Shown: positions 33,101 to 46,205, counted from the first letter of the stretch. The stretch is DNA of 64,000 nt from Mactromeris polynyma (GCA_032209605.1 JASFXZ010000003.1:32824762-32888761); one strand, 5' to 3'. Notes: generated from the letters alone by a model not told the origin. A program made the numbers and translations.

Positions 33101-35760
33101 TGCTATGGTCTTGTGTATGTCTGTTTATAACAGTTATGTTACTTTGGTTTAGAGGTTAGTTTTGGAATAAAAGAGCATGGAACCTTCATTTCTAAGATCT
33201 TACCGTTTCAGCTACAAGCTGGGACATCATTACGCATATCTTATTTCGTATTCTGATGTATATAATTTATTTATTGAGAGCAAGGTCAGTATATGGCTGC
33301 TTATGTCTTCGTCCTGGATTATATATAGTAGCGTAAGGTGGGCCATGTATGGGACAAAGCGCATTTTTGATAAGGTGCAACAATCTCTAAACATTATATA
33401 GATATAACTTCTTGTAAAATGTAGTACAATTTCGCGATCCTGTAAGCACTGCCTAAATACCGTCAAACAAACGCACGAATGGCAAAATCGAGAATACAAG
33501 GTGTACGAGGCAATACTAAAATACCAACTAATCAGCGTTAACACAAAATAGTGTAAAATGACTAAAATGAGAATTAAAAACTTATCTTTGAAGATATTAA
33601 AATTGTTCGCGGTATTAACATCTGCGTAAGACGTCACAAAAAGAATATCACGCGCACAGCAAATCTAACGATGTCAGAATTTTTACGAGTAGGCCTTTTA
33701 CATCGTATGTGCATTTTGCCCCACCTAACTATACATGTGTTATTATATACTTAATAGTTTTTAACGCGCTTATTCAATTTGTGTTTATAGCTGTATGATA
33801 AGCTCGTCTTATTGCCATGAATTACATTGACGACCATACACGTCTGTAAAGTAATCAATCAATGAAGAAGGATATAAATGATATGATCATTTTCCATTAA
33901 CTAACATTATGAAAAAGTATATTGTATTGGTTGACTGACGAGTTCTTGTTTCTCCTCGTAGACGAATATTAAGAAATATTATAAGTAAGGAATGTTTCAG
34001 TTTAATTTGGAAGTAATATTAGTATTTTAACTTCGTTATATTTCTACAGACTAAATAATATCAAGTGAAGAGTTATTTCTTATAAAGAATTAAAGTTTTA
34101 AATGTTTTCACAATGTGAAACGTCCTGATACATCCGAGGATGTTCCTTAAAAAAGGCCGAGGTGTTCAGATTGGCTTGCGCTGTAGCATGCCACGCGACA
34201 ACCAAGGTTTCACGTGCCATTTTTCGCCAAAAGAACCTTTGTTCAACTAGACGACATTTATTGCTTGCTTCCGCATTGAGTCTTACAATGACGTAGCGGG
34301 ATTCCGTTTACTAATAAAGATCCTCATCATAGAAGGTTTAGGCATTATCTTTGATGTTGCGTGTGCCTTGTACTCTAATAATTAAATTAGCTCTGCCATG
34401 CTTTCCACAGAGACTACATACATTCATTTTGGCAGCCATATCGGAACTACTTTCCCGCCACGTTTCTTCCGAAGTATATATGTATATTAATAATAGCCGA
34501 AATGATCCGATTGTAATATCTTCAGTTTGATTAGCAGTAGCGTTGTTCGACTTCACTTGGACCACGTTATCAGCCTGATTAAATGACAGCAATAGCTTCG
34601 TAATAGTTAATTGAACTAGATGCAATTTCCGACATTTTTCTGACCAAAACATGTATATATAGCAAGTGAATTTTAACTGATCCAGACGGAGTTTTCGTGT
34701 GACACGGGCAGACAGACGGACACACAGTTCATAACTTGGTTCCAGTGTGACGATATTGCAATTCTACATTTTAAAAAGCAGGCGAGAAATGTATATTGAA
34801 AGTGGCATATGTATCGTTTTTTACCGCATAATAAGAATATGAAATTTTGACAACGTTACTCGGTCACTCACAATGTAGTCGGTTGCCCAAGTGCTACCCA
34901 TAAATCACAAATTAGACAGTAATTTGAAATTTATGTTGTTTTATGTCTTGTTTATCGGAGGTGGTCGAGTTGAAAGGGAAACTTACTATATATAGCAAAA
35001 AGATAACAGTGATGGGTGTTGGATATTTTAAAATATGGGCGTAGTATGTGTAGAAGCCGTGTAGTACACGGCTGAAACCACCCCTAATATTCTCGTAAAC
35101 ATCGAGGGTAGGTATCATGGGTGAAAGATTTAATGATGGTACAACACAACGTGCCAAAGATTATATGTATCGCGTAATTGTACACACAGTATAACGGAGA
35201 CCTTTTCAGGCGGTCAGTTTAAAGAATTAATCCCTCGGGCGTGTTTTCATACCGTGAAACGGAAATGCACGAGAAGCTCGGTGTGTAGACAGTATGTATA
35301 ATAATTATCTTTGTCGAATACTAGCGGAAAAACTCGAACACTTTTCGTAACGTCCGATTCTAGGGTCATCATAATATGTGACCTTTAAATCACGGATTTT
35401 TGTTGCTGACTGTTATGTGTTGTGGAAATATGTGCGCCATTTCATGGCGGATGGAAATTTAGCATGTGTTTACGATGTTTACGACTGGATTAAATGGACG
35501 AAATTGTACATACTTTGGATGGAATTATGTTTTATGTAGGATATATGTGTTTTATGTGCTCATTCGCTGTGTTATATACTGGATGTTAATGGTCCCAGAT
35601 AGGACAGTGTCCATTTTCTGTGACCGAGTCAAGAAATTTGGTGGTCTGCATATGTTGAATAGGTATAAACATAATTATATTCTTGTGCGAATTCGTCAGC
35701 AAAGATATTGCCTTATGTTGTAACACTTTAGACATAGAATATGAATATCATTTTATTTGT
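30117..35760. other. Non-coding stretch with scattered repeat fragments
   Basis: No supported gene. Around 32375-32560 there is a dispersed-repeat style segment (CCGTTTCATAGCCGATCTTA). Around 32945-33100 a phrase TGGTTAGCTCATTCGG resembles a tRNA box A. The open frames here lack codon or domain support. Confidence 0.45.
34338..34440 (-). CDS. Possible small Cys-containing exon (hypothetical)
   Basis: On the minus strand an ATG at 34440 opens MAAKMNVCSLCGKHGRANLI and runs to a stop at 34338. CSLCGKH has a zinc-knuckle look, but there is no domain match, no splice partner and no repeat copy. Reported only as a candidate. Confidence 0.15.
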
Positions 35761-35940
35761 ATTTGGTGCTGTTGTAGTGGTGTGGGGTAGAGCACCGGGG
35801 TCGTGGGTTCTAGCCCCACATTAGGCACACTTTTCCCCCTTGATTTACTTCTATGGTGGCAGTGGTGTTTGACGGCCCATGGTGGTTGAGCCTCAACTGC
35901 CGGAAGGTGGAGGAGTGTAGTGGTGTGGGCTTAGACAGCC

Positions 35941-36012
35941 GCCCGGTTAGCTCAGTTGGTAGAGCACCTTACTAGTGTAAGGGGGTCGTGGGTTCGAGCC
36001 CCACATTGGGCA
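35941..36012 (+). tRNA. tRNA-Lys-like element with aberrant anticodon loop
   Basis: GCCCGGTTAGCTCAGTTGGT and GTGGGTTCGAGCCCCAC match eukaryotic tRNA-Lys. The 7-bp acceptor, D-arm and T-arm pair well. The anticodon stem CCTTA/TAAGG is perfect but the loop is six bases, CTAGTG, with no CTT or TTT anticodon. The total is 72 nt instead of 73. It is therefore a tRNA pseudogene or the pol III head of a repeat. A 7-nt loop reading with anticodon AGT needs an A-A mismatch. Confidence 0.6.
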
Positions 36013-36127
36013 CACTTTTCCCCTTGCTTGACTTCAATGGTGGCAGTGGTGTTTGACGGCTCACGGTGGTTGAGCCTCAAATGCCGGAAGGGGGAGGTTG
36101 AGTGTAGTGGTGTGGGCTTAGACGGCT

Positions 36128-36200
36128 GCCCCTTTAGCTCAGTGGGTAGAGGGCCATACTAGTGTTAGGGGTTATGAATCCAAGTCCCACATTGGGTGCA
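36128..36200 (+). pseudogene. Degenerate tRNA-Lys-like copy
   Basis: The third array unit reads GCCCCTTTAGCTCAGTGGGT and ends CCCACATTGGGTGCA. The D-stem and T-stem pairings are broken. Not an active tRNA. Confidence 0.6.
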
Positions 36201-36476
36201 CTTTTACCCCTTGATTTACTTCACTGTTATGGTAAAACTCAGGGGAAAAACTAGCAGGCCCCTCAGTGGGATTGAACAGCACAATTTAATCTAGCAGAAA
36301 GAAAAATGAACATTCAATTTTTTTTGATTGGCGTTATTTATTTAAGAACTTATGATCTATAATGTGGGTATTTCACGTTCCTTCTTTACAGTAAATTACC
36401 AGTTATTGAGAGTTTTATGTATTTCATATATTTATGTAACCGAACCGAAAGAAACTGAACGAAACTGAGAGACAAC

Positions 36477-36722
36477 CAGGCGCGTAGCTTGGCTTACGCA
36501 TGTATGCACGTGCGTAAAATAATTTTAGACAGGTTGAAAAAATAAAAATGAAATAATTGCGAAAAACGCAATAAAAATGTACACTGGGAGTTAAGGGGGG
36601 TCAAATAGTACCACATTCTATGTTGTAAAATATACTTGAAAAGACACCATAGACCATAGAACATGCCCCCGGACCCCCCTAGCAGAGTGCGTAAAGTCAA
36701 TTTGGGCTCAGCTACGCGCCTG
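36477..36722. mobile_element. 246-bp MITE with 13-bp TIR
   Basis: Perfect terminal repeats CAGGCGCGTAGCT bound the element and ACAAC flanks both ends (36472-36476 and 36723-36727), a candidate 5-bp target duplication. No coding capacity. Confidence 0.75.
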
Positions 36723-37530
36723 ACAACAGGTCTGCATCATTGCAGCCCTACTACACTGGCGTTGATAATATACAGTTAACTCTCATTACAATAGAATATT
36801 TGTTTAACAAAACAAATCCAGGCAGTGGGATCAAATATGCACATTGCTTCATTGGTCAAATTCAATATAATGACGTATTCAATACATTATAATACTGCAA
36901 ATAAAAATCCAGTATTTTCAATAATTAAAGGCTCACATATAGTATTCTATATACACAACGCTGACAGGGTATATGACGTGCAAACTAATTTCCCCTTCAT
37001 GCACCTCATGGCCATTTTTGTTGATGGCTTGGCTTGGCTTGAAAACTTTTATTGCTTGATGTCCGCAAGTAACTAGAAATTGACAATTGATCTTCATACA
37101 GGAGTCAATAAATATTGCAAAGATTAAATGCTTTCTTGTATTTATATTCAAAACGATAGATTGTTTAAGGTTTGAGCTAAATTCAGCTTGATAAAGTCCA
37201 TGTGATCAGACGCTTGAAATGTGAATTTCAGAATCAAGCGCACGCTTAACCATGTGTATTGAGGTACCTTATGGGGTATACAATACAGGCAATATATGTG
37301 CGAGTGAAATAAAAGAAATTTGATCTGCAGCAAGTAATTCCAGCTTTTAAAAGGAAAACGTTTTAATTACTTATATTATACATAACTAAAACACTCTAAA
37401 CAATTTTTTGAATCAAAAACAGCAAAAATACACATACAGTATCTAAATATTAGATCTAGAGAGCTAGGCATCGCAACATTGCTTGTTTAACTAAATTTGT
37501 ATGAAAACATGGATTTGCAGTATTATAAAT
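36723..37530. other. Non-coding stretch
   Basis: AT-rich, with no supported gene, RNA or repeat. Confidence 0.45.
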
Positions 37531-37532
37531 TC

Positions 37533-37592
37533 GTTATACAGGTTGTTGACAGGGTTTATGGGGGATTATAACCTGTCAACAACCTGTATAAC
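37533..37592. repeat. Perfect 21-bp stem, 18-nt loop hairpin
   Basis: GTTATACAGGTTGTTGACAGG (37533-37553) is exactly complementary to 37572-37592. It could be a tiny foldback element or a hairpin RNA precursor; no flanking evidence decides. Confidence 0.85.
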
Positions 37593-38044
37593 TAATAATA
37601 TAACTAGAGTTGACTGTTTTATATCATCTACTTGTATGTTTGTTTTTATTCTAGAATCTGTTAAATTGATGTTAATTTCTTGCCTTATAGATGACAGTGA
37701 TTGAATCCAGTACCATGGAAGTAATCTTGCACCATTGGAGCTGTAATTATGGTAGAAGTCATCAGAACATGGAAAAGACATTACACAATAGAACAGAATC
37801 ACACAGATAAGTGACTCTATTCACTTCATTTTTCTAAAATTTGTCTGCATAATTGTTTGTACCTGTTAATATCATTAGTTAACAAAAAACATCAAAATCA
37901 TCATCATCATCTAGAAGTGGAAAGAGTGATTGACTGGAGTATAATAGCAATAAAAATGTAAGTTGTATTCTCTACTACAATATTGTTTATTCATTTATTT
38001 ATTTTATCATCATTTGAAGTTTTCATTTATCATCATTTCATTCA

Positions 38045-38330
38045 TTATACCCCTGGCAAACAAAGTTTGTATACAGGAGTCACTCTGTTGGTTGGTCGGT
38101 TGGTCTGTTAACAAAAACTTGTGGAGCGAACTACATCTACAGCTTTTGGAGGATTTTCATGAAACTTCACATGGACCATCTCCATGATGAGTTGTAGTGT
38201 GTCACATAATCATCAAGGACTGTATATAAGCTTGATATACAGCTCTTTTTTCTGACAAAGTGGTACTGCTGGGGTATTACTCACTTCCAGTCTGCTGGGG
38301 TATTACTCACTTTCAGTGATAGTTTTAGTA
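38045..38330 (+). repeat. Dispersed repeat (GGTTGGTCGGTTGG type)
   Basis: It begins near ACCCCTGGCAAACAAAGTTT and carries GGAGTCACTCTGTTGGTTGG and CATGAAACTTCACATGG. This resembles a widespread mollusc intergenic repeat. A short duplication of CTGCTGGGGTATTACTCACTT follows at 38268-38313. Confidence 0.5.
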
Positions 38331-38339
38331 TCCTTGGTT

Positions 38340-40320
38340 GGTGTTTGTGGTGTAAGAGAGATGTTGGTTGAGTAACATGTTGAATGGTCCGGGGAAGGTG
38401 ATTTAGTCCCATTAATTGGTCAGTTTATAGATGTGGTTTTGTTGTTGCATTGACTGGTTTCTGTGGTAGGTAATGCATGGAAGACAGTGTAACTTACAGA
38501 AAGCAATATCAAGGTGCTTTAATTCATTTCAACTTTTGTGTATATACCAGTGCATTAAAATGAAAGTGTTTCAAGTAATAGACATTTGCACTATGCTTTG
38601 ACAAAACAGCCTCAGTCTGATTGGATGAATTTTAGAAATGTCAGAAATTTTGTGAGAGAATTATATTTGGTGAGAATAGGTATTTTTCTGTCTTGCTTTC
38701 TTCCATCAAACTGTAGAAACATACATGAATAGAAGAGTTATTTTTCAATGGAATTATATAAGATATGCTATATAATGAAATATTTATATTGAGATTGGTT
38801 TCCTAATCAGCAAGTATAGGCTTATGCATGTAGTTTTGTGATTCCGTATATTGAGTAAAGACCATTTCTGTAGGCGGACTGTCTGACAGAGTGCATTGAC
38901 CCAAGTCTGTTGCAGTAAAGGTTACAAGTCAACATGTCATTCAGATTATGTCAATTGTGTGAATATGGTTAGAATTTTCCATATTTTTCAGTTAGCAGAG
39001 TTAGATACTTAAATTATTTTGACTCACCTGAGCTAGTTTTTATGGCTTGTTTGAAATACTGTCCTGTGCTCTACATGATATTAGCTACAGAAGAATATTA
39101 GTTGAGATAAGCAGGGGCATTGCCAGTGATATTAAAGTTAAAAATTGAAAAAACAATTATGACCAAAAGTGGACCCCTCCATAGAGTCTGAAAAATGGCC
39201 CAGCTACACCCCTGATAGGTGATATAGGTGATTAATAATTTGAAATAATGTATAAACCGAAGATAATGCTGTTATATTGCCAGTTTATTTATACCTGGTA
39301 CAGTTTAGTTACAGTTTATTATGTATATACTCACAATACTTAATACTCTTACATGTCTTCCCACCGACAAGTGACCATGATGCAGTAGTTGTCTTACTCG
39401 TTGTCCATAAAACATTCTGGTTCATAGTCCTATTATCCATCCTGTTGGGTCATTCATCCCTCTCTGAAGGCCCTGGTGGTATTGCTTGACTTTTGTTGTC
39501 ATAGCTGGTGTGGATGTATAAAGTATTGAGAAAAATGTTTCCAAAATGAGATTGTGATGATCGTAATGACATACATAACTGTGCGACAGCAAGTATATTC
39601 GGTACAGACTGTTAAATGTCTTGTCTTACTACAGACCTGTCTATATGTTGCATGCACATATGAATGAATTTTACTTGATAAGAAAGAATCATTTTGGATT
39701 ATGATAATATTAATCTTTGTACTACAAAGTGGTCCCTTAACACAGATTAATTGGAAGGCAGGGAATGGTCATTCAGTGTGTTGTTTGATATGAGTCCATA
39801 AATAGAAGAGTCTTTCCGTATCAGGAAGAATGTCCTGGTCATGACACTGGTTGTTATTTAACTGATAAGAGAGATAACCACTGTGGGGAGCTTGGTTGAT
39901 GTATGTTGTATGCACATGATTAGAAAAGGTATTGAAGTTTGATATTAAAACTTGTTTTGGGTCATTGTAACAGAGATCTTCTTTTTTTATTCATGCATGG
40001 TTCATTACTACAGGTATTATGATATCTGCATATGAACTCATTTTAAAGATAAGGGCAGTGGTCCTGAAATGCTGATATATAATCAAAGTGCTGTAAGGAC
40101 TGTAGGCATGGGCTGCTGAAAGTTGGATTGAGGGTTTGCTTGCTTGTTATAGATGTAGTGATTTGTTTGCACACAAATTATCACATAATGTATTATTTCG
40201 GGAAACTGGGACATCATCTTATATTCAAAATTGTATGACAATTTGCTTAAAATTTTGTGTTTATCAGATTTTTTGTGTCTTAATTAGTCTATGTTATACT
40301 TGCTTGTTGTATGCACTTAT
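38340..40320. other. Non-coding stretch
   Basis: No gene supported; only short shadow frames. Confidence 0.45.
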
Positions 40321-40339
40321 CAAATTGTACTATTTATGG

Positions 40340-41010
40340 TGAGCTTTTTGGATCCTTGGATGTCCGTTGTCATGCATTGTGAATCGTGCGTCGTGCATCA
40401 ACATTTTCTTGAAACAACAACTCTACCTATACATGTACCACTAAATGGATTTTGTCCAAATTTTACAGGAATGATCCTTGGTTAGGCCTCTTTCAAAGTT
40501 GCATAAGTCATTTCGGTCCGCTGCATAATTAGGTCACAGGAGCAAAAAAAGTGTAAAATTTGAAATTGTTCTTGTCCAAAACCCTAAGGTCTAGAGCTTT
40601 GATATTTGGTGTGTAGCATTGTCTAGTGGTCCTCTTACAAGATTGCATAAATTATTAAGTTCCGTCAAAAAACATGGCTGCCAGGGGGCGGGGATTGTTC
40701 CCTATATGTATATAGTGGAAACTATAAACATCATCTCCTCCTAAACCACTCTATGGATTTTGACCAAACTTCACAGGAATGATCCTTAGGTGGTCCTCCT
40801 TCGAAGTTATATGAATGGTTCTGGTCTGTTGCATAAGTAGGTCACAGGAGCTAAAAATAGATTTTAAAAGTAAACTTTGAAAATCTTCTTGTCCCAAACC
40901 ACAAGGTCTAGAGCTTGGTGTGAAGCATTGTCTAGTTGTCCTCTTACAAGACTCATACATTATTAAATTCTGTCATGTTCCCCATATGTATATATTGGAA
41001 ACTATAATTT
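40340..41010 (+). repeat. Two degenerate copies of a ~340-bp dispersed repeat
   Basis: Both copies contain TGGATTTTGxCCAAA, ACAGGAATGATCCTTxGG, TAGGTCACAGGAGC and AAGGTCTAGAGC, then CCxCATATGTATATA. A third copy lies at 58920-59300. Confidence 0.7.
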
Positions 41011-41159
41011 TTGGATTGTATGATTTATAATAATTTTGTATAATGGTATTAAGAAATCGGGAAATATAAAACACAGTGATAACAACTATTTAGAAGACTA
41101 TTTATCGGAAACCTAATCTGACATTTTATATAAATTGGGCAGAGATGTAGTAAGTATGT

Positions 41160-42940
41160 TTGCGGTGACAGTTTTCTCTTGAAGATTACCCCATCCATTA
41201 GTTTGAACATCTCTTTGTTTATCCAGTAGTATTTTGCCTCTGGACTTGACAAGAACAGGGCCCCTTCCTCCGGTTCGCATTGGTTGTGCAGAAATGGGTG
41301 AAAAACTTGCAAGTTGACATCCTTCGCTTGGGAAATATATTCTTACATAATGATCCTTTTTACACGCTATATTTGCACAAGTTTAACATATTTACAAGAA
41401 TATCACATAACCTTTTTTAGTTTCACATATTTTTAACATTTCTTGCGCGCTAAATGACCAAAGCTGTCGATGCGCCATAAAACAACATAATAATAATAAT
41501 CCTTCGCTTGGGACTGGTTGAGCTCTTGGGCTGTAAAACCCCAGCTACATGGGTTTCTGGGGGATGTTACTTCCGGTAGTCTCACACTGCCATTGACCAT
41601 CACCAACAATTTGTTTATGGATATATCCATCGACACCTCTTGTCTATGGGTGTGACAAAACCCTTCCTTGTTTTGGACGTTTTGCTCAAGCTGTATAGTA
41701 AGTGAATCTTGTGCAGCCATTATATCCCCTTGGTTGTAGCCTTCACTGGACTCTTGGGAACAAACTGCTCCCACTGTTGTGTTATCGCTTGGCACTGTCA
41801 TTAACTGCAAACTTCCACTATTAGCATAGTTCACTGCATTGTCTGCCTCCTCAATGAAACTTCTCCACTGTGCATGAGCCCGACAGCAATAATTGCATCC
41901 TCCACATGGGAAACCTTTTGGCTGTATCCCTGTCAAGTACGAGGAACAATGGGTTAATCTGTCCAGTAGTCTTGATAAGGCGTCAGTGCTCCCATGCTTG
42001 TATCCTAGTCGGTTCTTAACAACCATGTGGTATTGTGCTAGTTCTTCCATCCACAGGGCAAGCTGTCCTTGGCGGTCCCTGAACCTCAACAACCAGGTCA
42101 GACTTTAGTGATCGGTCCTTACACCGTAAACACTTTCCCCAATAAGTAATACCTGAATTGCCTTGTAAACCTTTAAATGCTCAGCAGCTCTTTACAAGTA
42201 GACAATATCTTTTTTGTTCCGGAGTGAGGGCAAAGCTGCCATAAGCGACCACTCTCTCCCTGCCATTGTGGACTTGACTAAGGATGCCTCCAATGGCCCA
42301 GTTAGAGGCATCAACATCCAGTATGAAAGGGTCTGAGGGATTTGGGATTGCTAACACCTCAGGTTCCACCACGGACCTCCGCAACTTTTCAAATGCTGTT
42401 TGTTGTTCCTCCTCCCATATAAACTTCTGTTTCCCTGTGATGGCATACAGAGGTTGCGCTAGTTTAGCGAAATCTTTAATGAAGGCCCTGTGATCATTTA
42501 CAAAACATAGGACAGTTCGGGACTGCCCAGTTGGTAACTGATTGTATATTTTTCTCAGTCACGGACAACTATTCCCCATTGACCATTCTTTCCAAGAATT
42601 CCACCTCAGTCTGGAAAAATCAGCATTTCTGGGGTTTCAGCTTCAATCCATGTTCCCTGAAGCCCTTAAATGCCTCTTCTAAGTTTTCCAGGTGTTCTCT
42701 AAAGGTCTTGCCCATCACCAGGATATCATCCAGAAATGCCAAGACGGTCTTCCAGGTCAGTCCTCGGAGAACCAGGTTGACCACGCGAGTAAGTGGCTGG
42801 TGCATTTGTTAGACCAAACCCCATCAGTACATGTTCAAATAGACCGTACCTGGTGATGAATGCTGTCTTTTTCCTATCCTCTGGTTTAATGCCCACCTGC
42901 TAATATGCCGCATTGGCGTCCAGTTTAGAAAACCATATGT
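41160..42940 (-). pseudogene. Ty3/gypsy-like retrotransposon pol relic
   Basis: On the minus strand, in order: an RT motif with FSKLDANAAY (around 42906-42935, followed by an in-frame stop), [13 protein letters not shown] (42620-42805), RNase H with ILDVDASNWAIGG (42181-42384), the RNase H end with GYKHGSTDALSR (41433-42092), then a trace of the integrase N-terminal region with SPEAKYYW and DGVIFKRK (about 41180-41260). Multiple stops and frameshifts separate the pieces. No LTRs were found. It is an old, inactive copy. Confidence 0.8.
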
Positions 42941-42959
42941 TCCCCGTAAGTGAATCTCA

Positions 42960-44390
42960 TTAAATGCTGTTCATGTCTGTATAAAGGTTGAAATGCTTAT
43001 ATTCACATATCATGTAACTGTAAAAGGCAGTAGCCTATTATTGAGTGTCCAATTTTAAAACATTGTAAGGCATAGGGTTACTTTTCTTGCTTGGCATTAT
43101 TGTTTAAGAATACATTCAGAAAATGTAAATAAATATAAGCACTCCATTAGTGAAGGAATTCAATCCATTATAAAAATGTTACAAATGAATAATGAATCTT
43201 TCTTGGGATGGTTAGATAGTCAACAGGGTAAATCACAAAGTATAATTCTTTTGCATACTAATTGTTCTAATAGAGCAAGCACTTGTCCATTAGTTAGAAA
43301 GTATAAGCTTTAACAGAACAGAACTAATTAATGCAAAATCAGACATTGGTTATCACATGGCAAAATCCCTTCATACAATCATGATACAATTCTGAGAAAA
43401 TGGAATACTGGCATACTGAATACAATCTCAGGTTTAATACATTTATGAGCAGGTTGTCAACATATTTCTGATTTATGTTTTCTTAGATCAGTGGCTTACG
43501 AGCCATTTGTCACTTATCAATACAAGAACATAAGGGTATACTTAGATGAACAACTCAACTCTTACATAATTAAAGCAACCACTGTTTGATGAATAAATCT
43601 CTAATGTCTAAAGCAGTACATAGTTACATCTTGGTAAAAATGCACAGTGATATTCATTGACTTTACATGTACAATTCAATCAACAAACTTATAATGATTA
43701 AAAATACATAATTGCTTATATAATTTATGAAACATTTTTACTTTGAGATCTTTTTACAAAGATATTTAATAGGTGTTTTAATACTTGACATTCTCAGTTA
43801 TAACACTTGTTGAAGACCAAATTATTTGATGTATAGCAATAGTCTGGGAAATGTTAATGGCTAATTTTACTTTATTTCTTTAAATACCAGTGCATTTTAA
43901 GATCCTGTAATTTTCCTCATATTTTTTTATTGTATAAATTGTCATGAAGTATATGACTTCTAGAAAATTAGTAATTAATTATATATACACAATGCTTTGT
44001 AAAGATTGGTAATGTTGATTTGAGATCTCACCTTTTACAAAGAAAAGTAATACATATGGTACTATCAGACTTTAAAGTACCTTATTAATAGAAAGTGATT
44101 TAAAGGCATTCTGGTGTTAATATGTCAGCTGGTTTTGGATTGTTTAAGGGTGATTCTTGGTTGTCTTGTTGTTGCATAAATAGTTAAAATCTTGTAAATG
44201 AGAGGAATTTTTTCAGGAGTATAAATGTTAAAGCAAAAGTTGATGTAGGATTAGATCACCAAGATATTTAAGGTGTATCAGAGATTTGTCATACTCCTGA
44301 TTATTTACTATGCATTAGGTGGATTGTGTCAGGTTTCATTGTGATTGCCACATTATAGATGATGATGACAAACAACTCTGCAATTGTACA
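42960..44390. other. Non-coding stretch
   Basis: AT-rich, with no supported gene. Possibly the former 5' part or flank of the gypsy relic, but nothing is recognisable. Confidence 0.4.
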
Positions 44391-46205
44391 AATGGTGTTT
44401 ACTTAGACTGTTGTTTATTAAATGGGAGCTGAAATCCGATTGAATACACAATGTACATTGACAATGAGATCAATTTATTTTGAGCTGCCTGTCAGGATGT
44501 GAGGCAATGCTGTAATGTGGCTGAACATCTATTCGAACCTAATTTCTCTGTTTGGATAGGTGAGTCCTTAATAGTATTTGTTCTTTCTATTCGAATAGGC
44601 AGCGTCTTGTTCTTGACTGGGGACTTTCAAATTTTGGCCTTTGTGTAAAATAAATTTACACCTCTCTATAGAATGTCACAAAACTGTCCTTCTCAGGACA
44701 AAAACTGTCCTTTTTAGGACAACATCTCAGTGACAAAAAAACTGTCCTTTTTAGGACAACTTCTCGATTGACAAAAAAACTGTACTTTTTAGGACAACTT
44801 CTCGATTGACAAAAAAATTGTCCTTTTTAGGACAACTTCTCGATTGACAAAAAAACTGTCCTTTAGGACAACTTCTCAATTGACAAAAAAACTGTCCTTT
44901 TTAGGACAACTTCTCGATTGACAAAAAAACTGTCCAAATGGTGTTTACTTAGACTGTTGTTTATTAAATGGGAGCTGAAATCAGATTGAATACACAATGT
45001 ACATTGACAATGAGATCAATTTATTTTGAGCTGCCTGTCAGGATGGGAGGCAATGCTGTAATGTGGCTGAACATCTATTCGAACCTAATTTCTCTGTTTG
45101 GATAGGTGAGTCCTTTATAGTATTTGTTCTTTCTATTTGAATAGGCAGCGTCTTGTTCTTGACTGGGGACTTTCAAATTTTGGCCTTTGTGTAAAATAAA
45201 TTTACACCTCTCTATAGAATGTCACAAAACTGTCCTTCTCAGGACAAAAACTGTCCTTTTAAGGACAACTTCTCGATTGACAAAAAGCTGTCCTTTTTAG
45301 GACAACTTCTCGATTGACAAAAAAACTGTCCAAATGGTGTTTACTTAGACTGTGGTTTATTAAATGGGAGCTGAAATCAGATTGAATACACAATGTACAT
45401 TGACAATGAGATCAATTTATTTTGAGCTGCCTGTCAGGATGGGAGGCAATGCTGTAATGTGGCTGAACATCTATTCGAACCTAATTTCTCTGTTTGGATA
45501 GGTGAGTCCTTTATAGTATTTGTTCTTTCTATTTGAATAGGCAGCGTCTTGTTCTTGACTGGGGACTTTCAAATTTTGGCCTTTGTGTAAAATAAATTTA
45601 CACCTCTCTATAGAATGTCACAAAACTGTCCTTCTCAGGACAAAAACTGTCCTTTTAAGGACAACTTCTCGATTGACAAAAAGCTGTCCTTTTTAGGACA
45701 ACTTCTCGATTGACAAAAAAACTGTCCAAATGGTGTTTACTTAGGCTGTTGTTTATTAAATGGGAGCTGAAATCAGATTGAATACACAATGTACATTGAC
45801 AATGAGATCAATTTATTTTGAGCTGCCTGTCAGGATGGGAGGCAATGCTGTAATGTGGCTGAACATCTATTCGAACCTAATTTCTCTGTTTGGATAGGTG
45901 AGTCCTTTATAGTATTTGTTCTTTCTATTCGAATAGGCAGCGTCTTGTTCTTGACTGGGGACTTTCAAATTTTGGCCTTTGTGTAAAATAAATTTACACC
46001 TCTATAGAATGTCACAAAACTGTCCTTCTCAGGACAAAAACTGTCCTTTTAAGGACAACTTCTCGATTGACAAAAAAACTGTCCTTTTAAGGACACCACT
46101 CAATTGTCACAAAACTGTCCTTTTAAGGACACTACTCAATTGTCACAAAACTGTCCTTTTAAGGACACAACTTCATTGTCGACCAACTGTCCTTTTCAGG
46201 ACAAC
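44391..46205. repeat. Composite macrosatellite with hairpin arrays
   Basis: Four units each start AATGGTGTTTACTTAGACTG; spacings are 546, 396 and 396 bp. Each unit ends in an array of a ~37-bp subunit containing the perfect hairpin TGTCCTTTTTAGGACA (6-bp arms, 4-nt loop) plus ACTTCTCGATTGACAAAAAA. The first unit has the longest subarray; the last has diverged subunits (AGGACACCACTCAATTGTC). Confidence 0.93.

Larger units (their letters stand above)
35761..36200 (+). repeat. Tandem array of three tRNA-Lys-like units (~186-bp period)
   Basis: Three units share a tRNA-like head followed by CACTTTTCCCC...GGTGGTTGAGCCTCAA...GTGTAGTGGTGTGGGCTTAG. The period is 186 bp, taken from the shared CACTTTT at 35827, 36013 and 36199. 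Unit 1 has lost most of its tRNA part, unit 2 is nearly complete and unit 3 is degenerate. Confidence 0.85.

Noticed and set aside
33230..33637. 135-aa minus-strand ORF
   Set aside because: Hydrophobic, low-complexity AT-rich composition, no domain, no splice context; likely chance.
35941..36012. Functional tRNA-Thr (AGT)
   Set aside because: That reading needs an A-A mismatch closing the anticodon loop, while the rest matches tRNA-Lys; a degenerate Lys-type copy is simpler.
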